Assembly: GCA_943328865.2 (NCBI GenBank)
Contig: CALQBR020000040.1
Location: 1 to 8,417 of the forward strand
DNA from: Sphingobacterium thalpophilum
GTDB taxonomy: Bacteria > Bacteroidota > Bacteroidia > Flavobacteriales > Flavobacteriaceae
Direction: 5' to 3'
DNA: 8,417 nucleotides
The notes under the pieces were generated by a model. That model was not told the DNA's origin and did no database searches. It saw nothing but the letters and a program-made list of their open reading frames with translations. The position numbers and the translations under genes are program-made. Shown here in pieces: positions 1 to 6,704 of the stretch; within the stretch, counting starts at the first letter, position 1, and each line of letters starts with the position of its first letter.

Positions 1-191
1 TCTTTTAATTTTTTCATAATTACCTTCTCATCTGGATAATAAAGATAGGCCTTATGAATTTTATTTTGAAAAATTTTTACAATAAGTTGCTTAATATCAA
101 CACTATCTAACAAGAACAATTGAAAATCGGTCTCTTTGAAGATTTGATTTGTCAAAAAAAGTGGTTTATCGTTCACAAAAACTTTATACAT
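1..191 (-). CDS. Probable NUDIX hydrolase, N-terminal part (runs off the window)
   Basis: An open frame on the minus strand begins with ATG at 191-189 and continues without a stop to the window edge, giving 63 complete codons. The protein begins MYKVFVNDKPLFLTN and continues through a segment rich in Asp, Leu and Lys (FQLFLLDSVDIKQL at residues 23-36) to KAYLYYPDEK (47-56). The Nudix box itself lies outside the window. The family call therefore rests on recalled similarity to the NUDIX protein that sits divergently beside pyrE in flavobacteria, not on a visible catalytic motif. Codon use is like that of the neighbours. The start is only 7 bases from the pyrE start on the other strand, so its promoter must lie inside pyrE. 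The open frame is well supported; the function is only moderately so. Confidence 0.62.
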   Translation of the reverse strand, partial: MYKVFVNDKPLFLTNQIFKETDFQLFLLDSVDIKQLIVKIFQNKIHKAYLYYPDEKVIMKKLK

Positions 192-194
192 TTG
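187..194 (+). promoter_or_regulatory. Putative -7 box (TACATTTG) for pyrE
   Basis: TACATTTG matches the Bacteroidota sigma factor -7 consensus TAnnTTTG exactly. It ends 4 bases before the pyrE ATG and overlaps the start codon of the divergent NUDIX gene. Transcription would begin at about the pyrE start codon, giving a leaderless or nearly leaderless mRNA. No good TTTG -33 element sits at the usual 17-23 base spacing, so the call is tentative. Confidence 0.4.
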
Positions 195-198
195 TACT

Positions 199-846
199 AT
201 GATTTTTAATAAAGACACAGCCGAAAAAACAGCCGAATTGCTTTTACAAATAAATGCAATTAAATTGAATCCTGAAAATCCTTTTACTTGGGCTTCTGGC
301 TGGAAATCTCCTATTTATTGCGATAATAGGATAACCCTCTCATTTCCAATGATAAGAAATTATATCAGAAATGAATTTTCTAAAAACATTGAAAAACAAT
401 TTGGAAAACCAGATGTAATTGCTGGAGTTGCCACTGGAGCTATTGGAATTGGTATTCTTGTAGCAGAAAGCTTAGGTTTGCCATTTGTTTATGTAAGACC
501 AGAACCAAAAAAGCATGGAAGACTCAATCAAGTGGAAGGTTTTTTGCAAAAAGGTCAAAATGTAGTGGTTATTGAAGATTTGATTAGCACTGGTAAAAGT
601 AGCTTAATGGCAGTAGAAGCTTTACGAGAAGCAGGTGCGAATGTGAAAGGCATGGTCGCTATTTTTAGTTATGGATTTGCTATCGCCGAAGATAATTTGA
701 AAAATGCAAATGTAAATTTATATACATTAAGCAATTATGAAAATTTACTTCATGAAGCAGTTGCAAAAAAATACATTACTGAAGAACAACAAAAAGCATT
801 ACAGGAATGGCGAATTAGCCCTTCTACCTGGGGTGTTGAAGTGTAA
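199..846 (+). CDS. pyrE: Orotate phosphoribosyltransferase
   Basis: This enzyme joins orotate to PRPP to give orotidine 5'-monophosphate, the fifth step of de novo pyrimidine synthesis, in the cytoplasm. The 215-residue length is normal for bacterial OPRTase. The type I phosphoribosyltransferase PRPP-binding motif is clear at residues 122-134 (VVVIEDLISTGKS), with the acidic pair E126-D127 followed by the STGKS loop. The flexible catalytic loop lies at about 100-116 and contains KKHG (104-107). The N-terminal substrate region FTWASGWKSPIYCDNR (29-44) is typical of the family. The ATG at 199 is the only sensible start, since the next Met is residue 51. A 24-base gap leads to the SRPBCC gene, which is probably co-transcribed. 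Regulation may act through a promoter inside the divergent gene; no pyrimidine attenuator is visible. Confidence 0.96.
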   Translation: MIFNKDTAEKTAELLLQINAIKLNPENPFTWASGWKSPIYCDNRITLSFPMIRNYIRNEFSKNIEKQFGKPDVIAGVATGAIGIGILVAESLGLPFVYVRPEPKKHGRLNQVEGFLQKGQNVVVIEDLISTGKSSLMAVEALREAGANVKGMVAIFSYGFAIAEDNLKNANVNLYTLSNYENLLHEAVAKKYITEEQQKALQEWRISPSTWGVEV

Positions 847-870
847 CGGTAATCTTTAAATGTATAAAAA

Positions 871-1263
871 ATGAATTTAGAAAGTCCAAAAGTTAATGTA
901 TCAAAATCAACTCAATATCTATTCGACGCTTTGTCAGAAGTAAAGAATTTTGAAAAGTTAATGCCTGATACTATTACAAAATTTGAAGTTATATCAGAAA
1001 GTACTTTTATTTTTGTGTTAAAAGGAATGCCTGAAATTATATTAAAATTAAAAGAAAAAATAGTACCAAACAAAATCATTTTCGGAGCAGCTAGTGATAA
1101 ATTACCTTTTACATTAATCGCCAACATTGAAGGTATTTCTGAGAACTCTTCTGAAGTAAAATTGGATTTTGAAGGAGAATTTAATGCCATGATGGCAATG
1201 ATGATCAAAGGACCGATTACTAAATTTATTGAAACTTTAGTACAGAATATGCACAAGCTTTAA
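871..1263 (+). CDS. SRPBCC (START-like) family protein of unknown function
   Basis: This is a 130-residue cytoplasmic protein with no signal peptide or membrane segment. Its layout fits a helix-grip SRPBCC/START-like fold: a short N-terminal strand (SPKVNVSKS, 5-13), a helix with the usual 'F..L..v.nfeklmPd' pattern (17-33), alternating strands through 36-104, and a long C-terminal helix (about 107-129). Members of this fold bind hydrophobic ligands in an internal cavity, but nothing here identifies a ligand. A run of Met residues (NAMMAMMIKG, 105-114) opens the last helix. It lies 24 bases after pyrE and is followed directly by a terminator, so it is the second and last gene of a pyrE unit. 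I infer the family from pattern and length and assign no reaction. Confidence 0.75.
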   Translation: MNLESPKVNVSKSTQYLFDALSEVKNFEKLMPDTITKFEVISESTFIFVLKGMPEIILKLKEKIVPNKIIFGAASDKLPFTLIANIEGISENSSEVKLDFEGEFNAMMAMMIKGPITKFIETLVQNMHKL

Positions 1264-1284
1264 ATAAACTTTTGAAATAATTTT

Positions 1285-1319
1285 AAAAAAAAGTTTGAGT
1301 TTGACTCAAACTTTTTTTT
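1285..1319. terminator. Bidirectional hairpin terminator between SRPBCC gene and birA
   Basis: A 16-bp perfect inverted repeat (1285-1300 and 1304-1319; core AAGTTTGAGT / ACTCAAACTT) surrounds a TTG loop. The arms end in A8 and T8 tracts, so a U-tract follows the stem when read from either strand. It lies 21 bases after the SRPBCC stop and touches the birA stop codon (1321-1319), so it can end both convergent transcripts. Confidence 0.88.
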
Positions 1320-2050
1320 TAGTATAACATTTGAATTGCTTTAATATCAAATACTTCAATAGAATCATCTTCAAGTAAAATTTGCAACTTACCATTGTCA
1401 GTTACGTCTTGGATTATCCCCATAAATTTCCCTTTTTTCTCGCTTTCAAATGGCATTGGAATTCCTTTTTTAAAAAGTTTACTGTTATAATCTTTCCATA
1501 AATCGAGAGATTCATTATTCTGTAATTTAGAATGGTTTCTTTTAATATTTTTAATAATTTCAAAAAGCACTGCTTCTTTGTCAAAAGAAGTATTCATAAT
1601 CAGTGCCAAGGAGGATGCTTTTGGCAACTCGAAAAAGTTAACTTGATTTACATTGACACCAATACCAATAATAGAAACTATTTTCCCATCTGTTTTGATA
1701 CTGTTTTCAATCAAAATACCAGCAATTTTCTTACTATCTGACATTATGTCGTTAGGCCATTTTATGGCTAATTTGGGGATTTTGAATTTTTCCAATGCCA
1801 ACAAAACACTTAAAGAAACCGCTATATTAAGGTTGTAAATTTGATGAATTTCAAACACAGAATCTCTAATCAAAACACTCATAGTTAAGTTTTTGCCGGT
1901 TTCCGAAACCCAAATTTCACCCATTTGTCCTTTCCCTTTAGTTTGGCTCTCTGCTGTTACGACGGTGAAGTTTTCAAGGTTTTGACTCCCTGCCAAAACC
2001 TTTAGAAAGTCATTGGTAGAATCTATGGCATCGAGTTTGATTAATTTCAT
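1319..2050 (-). CDS. birA: Biotin--[acetyl-CoA-carboxylase] ligase
   Basis: This enzyme activates biotin with ATP and attaches it to the biotin carboxyl carrier protein of acetyl-CoA carboxylase and related carboxylases. The 243-residue form starting at MKLIKLDAIDSTND is chosen. It has the DSTN motif (10-13), the biotinoyl-AMP loop TKGKGQMG (37-44, equivalent to GRGRxGR), KWPND (97-101), KKIAGILIE (107-115) and GIGVNVN (129-135), followed by a small C-terminal SH3-like domain at about 195-243. There is no N-terminal helix-turn-helix domain, so this is a group I ligase and not a biotin repressor. The reading frame stays open for 63 more codons upstream, to 2239. That stretch is Phe/Tyr/Leu-rich, antisense to the rsfS start and unlike BirA, so it is rejected. 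The gene converges on the pyrE unit and diverges from rsfS. Confidence 0.93.
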   Translation of the reverse strand: MKLIKLDAIDSTNDFLKVLAGSQNLENFTVVTAESQTKGKGQMGEIWVSETGKNLTMSVLIRDSVFEIHQIYNLNIAVSLSVLLALEKFKIPKLAIKWPNDIMSDSKKIAGILIENSIKTDGKIVSIIGIGVNVNQVNFFELPKASSLALIMNTSFDKEAVLFEIIKNIKRNHSKLQNNESLDLWKDYNSKLFKKGIPMPFESEKKGKFMGIIQDVTDNGKLQILLEDDSIEVFDIKAIQMLY

Positions 2051-2199
2051 TTGGGTGTATTTAAATTTTAAGGATGCTTTGCAAAAATTTATAAACTTGC
2101 CTTTATAATAAATAATAAGTAAATCAGAATTTAATGTTCCAATATGCTTCAAAAATAAACACAAAAAATGGTAACTTTGCAAAATATAGAAAAATATAA
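2051..2199. promoter_or_regulatory. Divergent promoter region between birA and rsfS-ftsH
   Basis: These 149 AT-rich bases contain no gene and lie between two divergent starts. On the plus strand, TAACTTTG at 2172-2179 fits the Bacteroidota -7 consensus TAnnTTTG and ends 20 bases before the rsfS ATG, implying a short, A-rich, SD-free leader. A -33 TTTG is not clear. For birA on the minus strand only an imperfect box (AATTTTTG, complement of 2082-2089) was found, so that promoter is not resolved. No biotin-operator-like palindrome was seen, which fits a BirA that lacks a DNA-binding domain. Confidence 0.5.
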
Positions 2200-2571
2200 A
2201 TGACAAAAAAAAATACAAATAATGATGTTTTACTAGCAAATATCATCAAAGGAATTGAAGAAGTAAAAGGAAATGACATCGACATTCTTGATCTAAGAGA
2301 AATTGACAATTCACCTTGTGATTATTTCGTTATCTGTAACGGAAATTCAAATACTCAAGTAAACGCAATTGTGAATTCTATACAAAAAACCGTCTCAAAA
2401 GAACTAAAAGACAAGCCGTGGCATGTGGAAGGCATGGAAAATGCGGAATGGGTTTTAATGGACTATGTGACTGTTGTGGTTCACGTTTTCCAAAAACAAA
2501 TTAGAGAATACTACAATATTGAAAGCCTTTGGGGTGATTCAAAAATCACAACTATAGAAAACAAATACTAA
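2200..2571 (+). CDS. rsfS: Ribosome silencing factor RsfS
   Basis: RsfS (YbeB/Iojap family) binds protein L14 (uL14) on the large ribosomal subunit and blocks subunit joining, which slows translation when nutrients are scarce. The 123-residue length is normal. Family motifs are visible in order: DILDLREIDNSPCDYFVIC (28-46), the NGNSNTQV turn (48-55), PWHVEGMENAEWVLMDY (73-89), VVVHVFQK (92-99), REYYNIESLWGD (102-113). The usual DYGDVVVH is DYVTVVVH here (88-95); I believe this variant is common in the Bacteroidota. ATG at 2200 is chosen because it lies just downstream of a -7 box and the N terminus has the expected length. ftsH follows after 14 bases, so the two are probably co-transcribed, linking ribosome control with membrane protein quality control. 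Confidence 0.93.
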   Translation: MTKKNTNNDVLLANIIKGIEEVKGNDIDILDLREIDNSPCDYFVICNGNSNTQVNAIVNSIQKTVSKELKDKPWHVEGMENAEWVLMDYVTVVVHVFQKQIREYYNIESLWGDSKITTIENKY

Positions 2572-2585
2572 AGAATCATTGATCA

Positions 2586-4517
2586 ATGGCTAAAGAAAAT
2601 AATCCAAACCCGAATAAATTAAAAATCAATCCTTGGTTGATTTATGGTGCAGTTGTCTTAATTTTTCTATTTATCAGTTATATTACAGGTGGATCCAGTT
2701 TCCAAGAACCCTTGAAAACTAAATATTCTGATTTCAATAATTATCTTGAAAAAGGAGAAGTACAAAAGGTAATAGTATATAATAAAACTGAAGCAGAAGT
2801 ATACCTTACCGAAGCAGCTTTAAAAGAAAATGCACACAAAGCTGTTGCCAAAGACATGCTTAACAGACCTAACAAAGGACCGCATTACACCTTTGATATT
2901 GGTAACGACGAGATTTTTCAAAATAAACTAGAAAATGCAGTTAAAGAAAAAAAATTAAAAGATTATAGCTTTTTACCTAAAAGCAATTGGAGTGAACTGT
3001 TACAAATGATCCTTCCTTTTGCTTTAATAATAGGACTCTGGATCTTCATTATGCGAAGAATGTCTGGCGGAGCTGGAGGCGGCGGCGGCGGGCAGATTTT
3101 CAATATTGGAAAATCAAAAGCCAAACTTTTTGATGAAAAAACAGATGTTAAAACTACATTCAAAGATGTTGCAGGACTTGAAGGAGCAAAAGAAGAAATT
3201 CAAGAAATTGTAGAATTCCTAAAAAATCCTGAAAAATATACTAGTTTAGGTGGGAAAATTCCAAAAGGAGCGCTTCTTGTAGGACCTCCTGGTACAGGAA
3301 AAACCTTGTTGGCAAAAGCGGTTGCAGGAGAGGCTAAAGTTCCCTTTTTCTCTTTGTCAGGTTCTGATTTTGTAGAAATGTTTGTAGGTGTTGGTGCTTC
3401 ACGAGTTCGAGATTTATTCAAACAAGCAAAAGAAAAATCTCCTGCCATTATTTTCATTGATGAAATTGATGCAGTCGGAAGAGCCCGTGGGAAAAGCAAT
3501 ATGTCAGGAGGGAATGACGAACGTGAGAATACCTTAAACCAATTGCTAACTGAAATGGATGGTTTTGGAACGAACTCTAATGTTATTGTGCTTGCTGCAA
3601 CGAACAGAGCAGATGTTCTTGACAAAGCCCTGATGCGCGCTGGAAGATTTGATAGACAAATTTTTGTTGATTTACCAGATGTCAGAGAACGCGCAGAAAT
3701 TTTTAATGTACATTTAGCCCCATTAAAGAAAGTTGAAGGATTAGATACCGATTTTCTTGCCAAACAAACACCAGGCTTCTCTGGTGCTGACATTGCAAAT
3801 GTTTGCAACGAAGCGGCTCTAATTGCAGCCCGACACAATAAAACTGCAGTAGATAAACAAGATTTCCTTGATGCTGTAGATCGTATTGTTGGAGGTCTGG
3901 AAAAGAAAAACAAAATTGTTACACCTGAAGAAAAAAGAGCAATTGCAGTGCACGAAGCTGGTCATGCAACCGTTAGTTGGATGTTAGAACATGCAGCCCC
4001 TTTAATAAAAGTTACTATTGTACCTAGAGGTCAAAGCCTAGGTGCTGCATGGTACCTTCCTGAGGAACGCTTAATTGTACGTCCAGATCAAATGTTAGAC
4101 GAAATGTGTGCTACTATGGGCGGAAGAGCAGCAGAGAAAGTGGTTTTCAACACCATTTCAACTGGTGCTTTGAGTGACTTAGAGAAAGTAACCAAACAAG
4201 CACGAGCAATGGTAACGGTTTATGGATTAAATGACAAGATTGGCAATATCACTTATTATGATTCTTCTGGACAAAGCGAATACAATTTCTCTAAACCTTA
4301 TTCTGAAGACACCGCAATGATTATAGATAAAGAGATTTCAATTCTTATCGAAAATCAATACCACAGAGCAATTCAGATCCTACAAGAAAACAAAGACAAA
4401 CTGAATCATTTAGCAGATATCTTGATTGAAAAAGAAGTGATATTTAAAGATGATTTAGAAACTATTTTTGGAAAAAGATCATTTGAAAAGCATTTAAACG
4501 AAGAAACTACATTGTGA
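2586..4517 (+). CDS. ftsH: ATP-dependent zinc metalloprotease FtsH
   Basis: FtsH is the membrane-anchored hexameric AAA+ protease that extracts and degrades misassembled membrane proteins and selected cytosolic regulators. The 643 residues match the usual length. A first membrane helix (about 17-34) is followed by a periplasmic domain (35-137) and a second helix (about 138-157). A Gly-rich linker (161-169) leads to the AAA module: Walker A GPPGTGKT (233-240), pore loop MFVGVG (265-270), Walker B IIFIDEID (288-295), and second region of homology with arginine fingers R354 and R357 in RAGRFDRQ. The protease part has HEAGH (456-460), with H456 and H460 as zinc ligands and E457 catalytic; D531 in TGALSDLEK is the likely third ligand. 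All key residues are present. It lies 14 bases after rsfS and ends at a strong terminator. Confidence 0.98.
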   Translation: MAKENNPNPNKLKINPWLIYGAVVLIFLFISYITGGSSFQEPLKTKYSDFNNYLEKGEVQKVIVYNKTEAEVYLTEAALKENAHKAVAKDMLNRPNKGPHYTFDIGNDEIFQNKLENAVKEKKLKDYSFLPKSNWSELLQMILPFALIIGLWIFIMRRMSGGAGGGGGGQIFNIGKSKAKLFDEKTDVKTTFKDVAGLEGAKEEIQEIVEFLKNPEKYTSLGGKIPKGALLVGPPGTGKTLLAKAVAGEAKVPFFSLSGSDFVEMFVGVGASRVRDLFKQAKEKSPAIIFIDEIDAVGRARGKSNMSGGNDERENTLNQLLTEMDGFGTNSNVIVLAATNRADVLDKALMRAGRFDRQIFVDLPDVRERAEIFNVHLAPLKKVEGLDTDFLAKQTPGFSGADIANVCNEAALIAARHNKTAVDKQDFLDAVDRIVGGLEKKNKIVTPEEKRAIAVHEAGHATVSWMLEHAAPLIKVTIVPRGQSLGAAWYLPEERLIVRPDQMLDEMCATMGGRAAEKVVFNTISTGALSDLEKVTKQARAMVTVYGLNDKIGNITYYDSSGQSEYNFSKPYSEDTAMIIDKEISILIENQYHRAIQILQENKDKLNHLADILIEKEVIFKDDLETIFGKRSFEKHLNEETTL

Positions 4518-4537
4518 TTTAATTTTTTTGTGTTTTT

Positions 4538-4585
4538 ATAAAAAATCTTAATTCAAAAGTGTTCTTTTGAATTAAGATTTTTTAT
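4538..4585 (+). terminator. Strong hairpin terminator after ftsH
   Basis: A 22-bp perfect inverted repeat (4538-4559 and 4564-4585) closes on a TGTT loop. The core arm is ATCTTAATTCAAAAG, and the distal arm ends in six T residues followed by AT. It begins 20 bases after the ftsH stop. The mirror-image A/T tracts would also allow function on the minus strand, but no minus-strand gene is nearby. Confidence 0.87.
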
Positions 4586-4590
4586 ATTTG
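4583..4590 (+). promoter_or_regulatory. Putative -7 box (TATATTTG) for the LUD-cdsA-psd unit
   Basis: TATATTTG matches TAnnTTTG exactly and overlaps the last three bases of the ftsH terminator stem. It would start transcription around 4596-4598, leaving a leader of about 30 bases before the ATG at 4630. The nearest upstream TTTG (4566-4569) is only 13 bases away, closer than the usual 17-23, so the -33 element is uncertain. Confidence 0.42.
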
Positions 4591-4629
4591 TAGGTTTTGA
4601 AACACGTGCTAAGCATTTGAATTTATAAT

Positions 4630-5232
4630 ATGAGTCTTTTTAAGAAATTTTTCGGTTCTGTTAACGATCCTTCGGATGAAGGAAATGAGAGTGAATTCAA
4701 TAATTCAGCTACGAACCAATCCTTACCCATTGATGAGCGATTTACTTTTAATTTTAGAAAAAATGGAGGTAAATTTTTATATTGTGAAAATTTAAATGAA
4801 GTTAAGGAACAGTTTGAAAATATATTAGAAGAAAATGATTGGTTTGAGTCGGAAGCAATATGTTACGAACCGACACTTTTTAGCATGTTAGAGGAAAACA
4901 AAATTGGCTATGATAAACCGATGAATCCAAAGTTTCTTTTGGCTACTTGTGAGAACTTAATTGCCGATGAAGGGTCTGTTTTGTTTTCATCTAGTCAAAT
5001 AAAACAAAACAAGATTAACGATTTACCTACTAGCATGATTATTTTGGCTACTACAAGCCAAATACAAGAATGCACTAGTGATGGTCTTAGAATGATTAAA
5101 AAGAAATACGAAAAAGATTATCCTACAAATATTACTACAATAAAATATTTTGAAAAAGTAAAAGAAGAAAATTTTCTTCACTACGGAAGTTCTGCGAAAA
5201 ACCTTTATTTATTGCTTTTAGAAGATCTTTAA
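4630..5232 (+). CDS. LUD-domain protein (LutC/YkgG-like), function unknown
   Basis: This is a 200-residue soluble protein. After a short basic start (MSLFKKFFGS) and a polar low-complexity stretch (11-35), the rest resembles the LUD domain. The resemblance covers a helix-strand N-terminal half (48-90) and the core CENLIADEGSVLFSSSQ (107-123), followed by DLPTSMIILATTSQIQ (131-146). These match the 'G.iaetGsl.l.ss....r.lp..hivv...sqiv' pattern of LutC/YkgG. Characterised LutC works with LutA and LutB in lactate oxidation, but neither partner is here and the sequence is diverged, so a lactate role should not be assumed. One base separates its stop from the cdsA start (TAAGATG), so the two are almost certainly co-transcribed. 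It may be an accessory factor of the lipid operon, but that is inference from position only. Confidence 0.78.
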   Translation: MSLFKKFFGSVNDPSDEGNESEFNNSATNQSLPIDERFTFNFRKNGGKFLYCENLNEVKEQFENILEENDWFESEAICYEPTLFSMLEENKIGYDKPMNPKFLLATCENLIADEGSVLFSSSQIKQNKINDLPTSMIILATTSQIQECTSDGLRMIKKKYEKDYPTNITTIKYFEKVKEENFLHYGSSAKNLYLLLLEDL

Positions 5233-5233
5233 G

Positions 5234-6049
5234 ATGAATGAAACCCTTAAAAGATCGATTTCTGGTACTATTTACGTCTTTTTATTAATAGCTTGTATTT
5301 TATATTCGACAGAAAGTTTTTTTATTCTATTTGGCATTTTTCTTGTTATTGCCGTAGTGGAATTTTGTGATTTGGTACAAATCAATAAAACAATTTCCTT
5401 ACTGATTGCCGTAACCTCCTATTTTTTATTTTATTCAACCAGAAGCAAACCAGCTTTGGTTCTGACACTATCTGCCCTTGCCGTTACCATTCTTGTTGCT
5501 GTAAAATGCATGCTATTTTTATTTAACAATAAATCTAACCTAATAAATTATTTTTCAAAATACACTTATTTGATTGGTTATATCATACTTCCATTTGTTT
5601 TTATCACTAAAATCCCTTTTGGAGACAACGGATACAATCCGAAAATTATTATCGGTATTTTTATTCTGATTTGGACCAATGATACTTTTGCATATATTAT
5701 TGGTAAATCTATTGGAAAAAGAAAATTATTTGAACGAGTTTCTCCAAATAAAACAATAGAAGGATTTATTGGAGGGGTTATTTTTGCAATAATTGCGAGT
5801 TATATTATTGCAAAATATTACATCGAAATTAAAGAGGCTAATACTTATATTTGGATTATTATTGCAATTATTATTAGTGTTTTTGGAACCATTGGCGACT
5901 TGGTGGAATCTAAGTTTAAAAGAATAGCGGGCGTAAAGGACAGTGGAATTATAATGCCTGGACATGGCGGCATTCTAGATCGTTTAGATAGTGTTATATT
6001 TGTAGCGCCAATTGTATTTTTATTTTATCAAATTTTAAATTATTTATAG
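5234..6049 (+). CDS. cdsA: Phosphatidate cytidylyltransferase (CDP-diglyceride synthase)
   Basis: CdsA converts phosphatidic acid and CTP to CDP-diacylglycerol, the common precursor of bacterial phospholipids, in the inner membrane. The 271-residue protein is highly hydrophobic, with several membrane helices (for example about 11-28, 31-47, 54-68, 75-97, 111-126, 136-155, 177-194, 205-221 and 253-270). The family signature is complete at 226-252: S-K-F-K-R, then K235-D236, P242-G243-H244-G245-G246, D249-R250 and D252. The conserved cytoplasmic stretch WTNDTFAYIIGKSIGKRK (147-164) and SPNKTIEG (170-177) are also typical. The start follows the LUD stop by one base, and psd starts one base after the cdsA stop. 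No SD sequence is visible. Confidence 0.97.
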   Translation: MNETLKRSISGTIYVFLLIACILYSTESFFILFGIFLVIAVVEFCDLVQINKTISLLIAVTSYFLFYSTRSKPALVLTLSALAVTILVAVKCMLFLFNNKSNLINYFSKYTYLIGYIILPFVFITKIPFGDNGYNPKIIIGIFILIWTNDTFAYIIGKSIGKRKLFERVSPNKTIEGFIGGVIFAIIASYIIAKYYIEIKEANTYIWIIIAIIISVFGTIGDLVESKFKRIAGVKDSGIIMPGHGGILDRLDSVIFVAPIVFLFYQILNYL

Positions 6050-6050
6050 T

Positions 6051-6704
6051 ATGTTTCATAAAGAAGGTGGGAAAATTATTTTAATCGCAACATCACTGAC
6101 CGTTGCTTTGCTTTTATTATCGGAAGAATTTATCACCCTTTTTTGGTTGTTAAAATCTGTTGAAATAATTGTACTTGCTCTGTTGATATTAATCTTACAA
6201 TTTTTTAGAAATCCAAAAAGAGTGGTTGAAATAAACGATAATCACATAATTGCTCCAGTAGATGGTAAAGTTGTTGTGATTGAAGAAGTTTTTGAAAGCG
6301 AATATTTTAAAGACAAACGTTTACAAGTGTCTATTTTTATGTCACCTATAAATGTTCATGTAACCCGCTATCCGGTAAATGGAAAAGTAAAATTCAGTAA
6401 ATACCATCCTGGTAAATTCTTAGTTGCTTGGCATCCAAAAGCAAGCGAAGAAAATGAAAGAACTACTGTGGTCATTGATAACCGTATTTTTGGTGAAATT
6501 CTATACCGACAAATTGCTGGAGCATTAGCTAGAAGAATCGTAAACTATGCCCAAGAAGGAATGCAAGTAGTTCAAGGAACAGATGCTGGATTTATTAAAT
6601 TTGGCTCTCGAGTGGATTTGTTTTTACCTATTGGAACTAAAATAAATGTTACGCTAAATCAAAAAGCAGTAGGAGGAAAAACAATAATAGCTACAAAATC
6701 TTAA
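6051..6704 (+). CDS. psd: Phosphatidylserine decarboxylase proenzyme
   Basis: Psd removes CO2 from phosphatidylserine to give phosphatidylethanolamine, using a pyruvoyl group made by self-cleavage. At 217 residues this is the short bacterial type (PSD-A). Two hydrophobic helices (about 8-34 and 36-52) anchor the N terminus. Motifs in order are FFRNPKR (51-57), APVDGKV (68-74), IFMSPINVHVTRYPVNG (95-111), with H103 a likely active-site residue, and FGSRVDLFLP (184-193). Cleavage is predicted between G185 and S186, with S186 becoming the pyruvoyl group of the small alpha chain. The stop overlaps the next start by one base (TAATG), indicating translational coupling with the acyl-CoA-binding protein. 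Phosphatidylserine synthase, which supplies the substrate, is not in the window. Confidence 0.96.
   Translation: MFHKEGGKIILIATSLTVALLLLSEEFITLFWLLKSVEIIVLALLILILQFFRNPKRVVEINDNHIIAPVDGKVVVIEEVFESEYFKDKRLQVSIFMSPINVHVTRYPVNGKVKFSKYHPGKFLVAWHPKASEENERTTVVIDNRIFGEILYRQIAGALARRIVNYAQEGMQVVQGTDAGFIKFGSRVDLFLPIGTKINVTLNQKAVGGKTIIATKS

Noticed and set aside
912..1256. 114-residue open frame antisense to the SRPBCC gene
   Set aside because: It lies wholly inside the plus-strand gene, has no own terminator or promoter signal and no family resemblance.
1532..1838. Two short plus-strand open frames opposite birA
   Set aside because: Both are shadows of the ligase coding sequence without motifs or signals.
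2051..2239. N-terminal extension of birA by 63 codons (306-residue form)
   Set aside because: The extra segment is Phe/Tyr/Leu-rich, resembles no biotin ligase, overlaps the rsfS promoter and start on the opposite strand, and the 243-residue form begins exactly where the family does.
2578..2587. ATTGATCAAT palindrome over the ftsH start codon as an operator
   Set aside because: A single 10-bp palindrome in AT-rich DNA is not enough; no second copy is seen in the window.
3200..3913. 237-residue open frame antisense to ftsH
   Set aside because: It mirrors the conserved AAA coding region, is Ser/Ala/Pro-rich as expected of an antisense shadow, and shows no recognisable domain.
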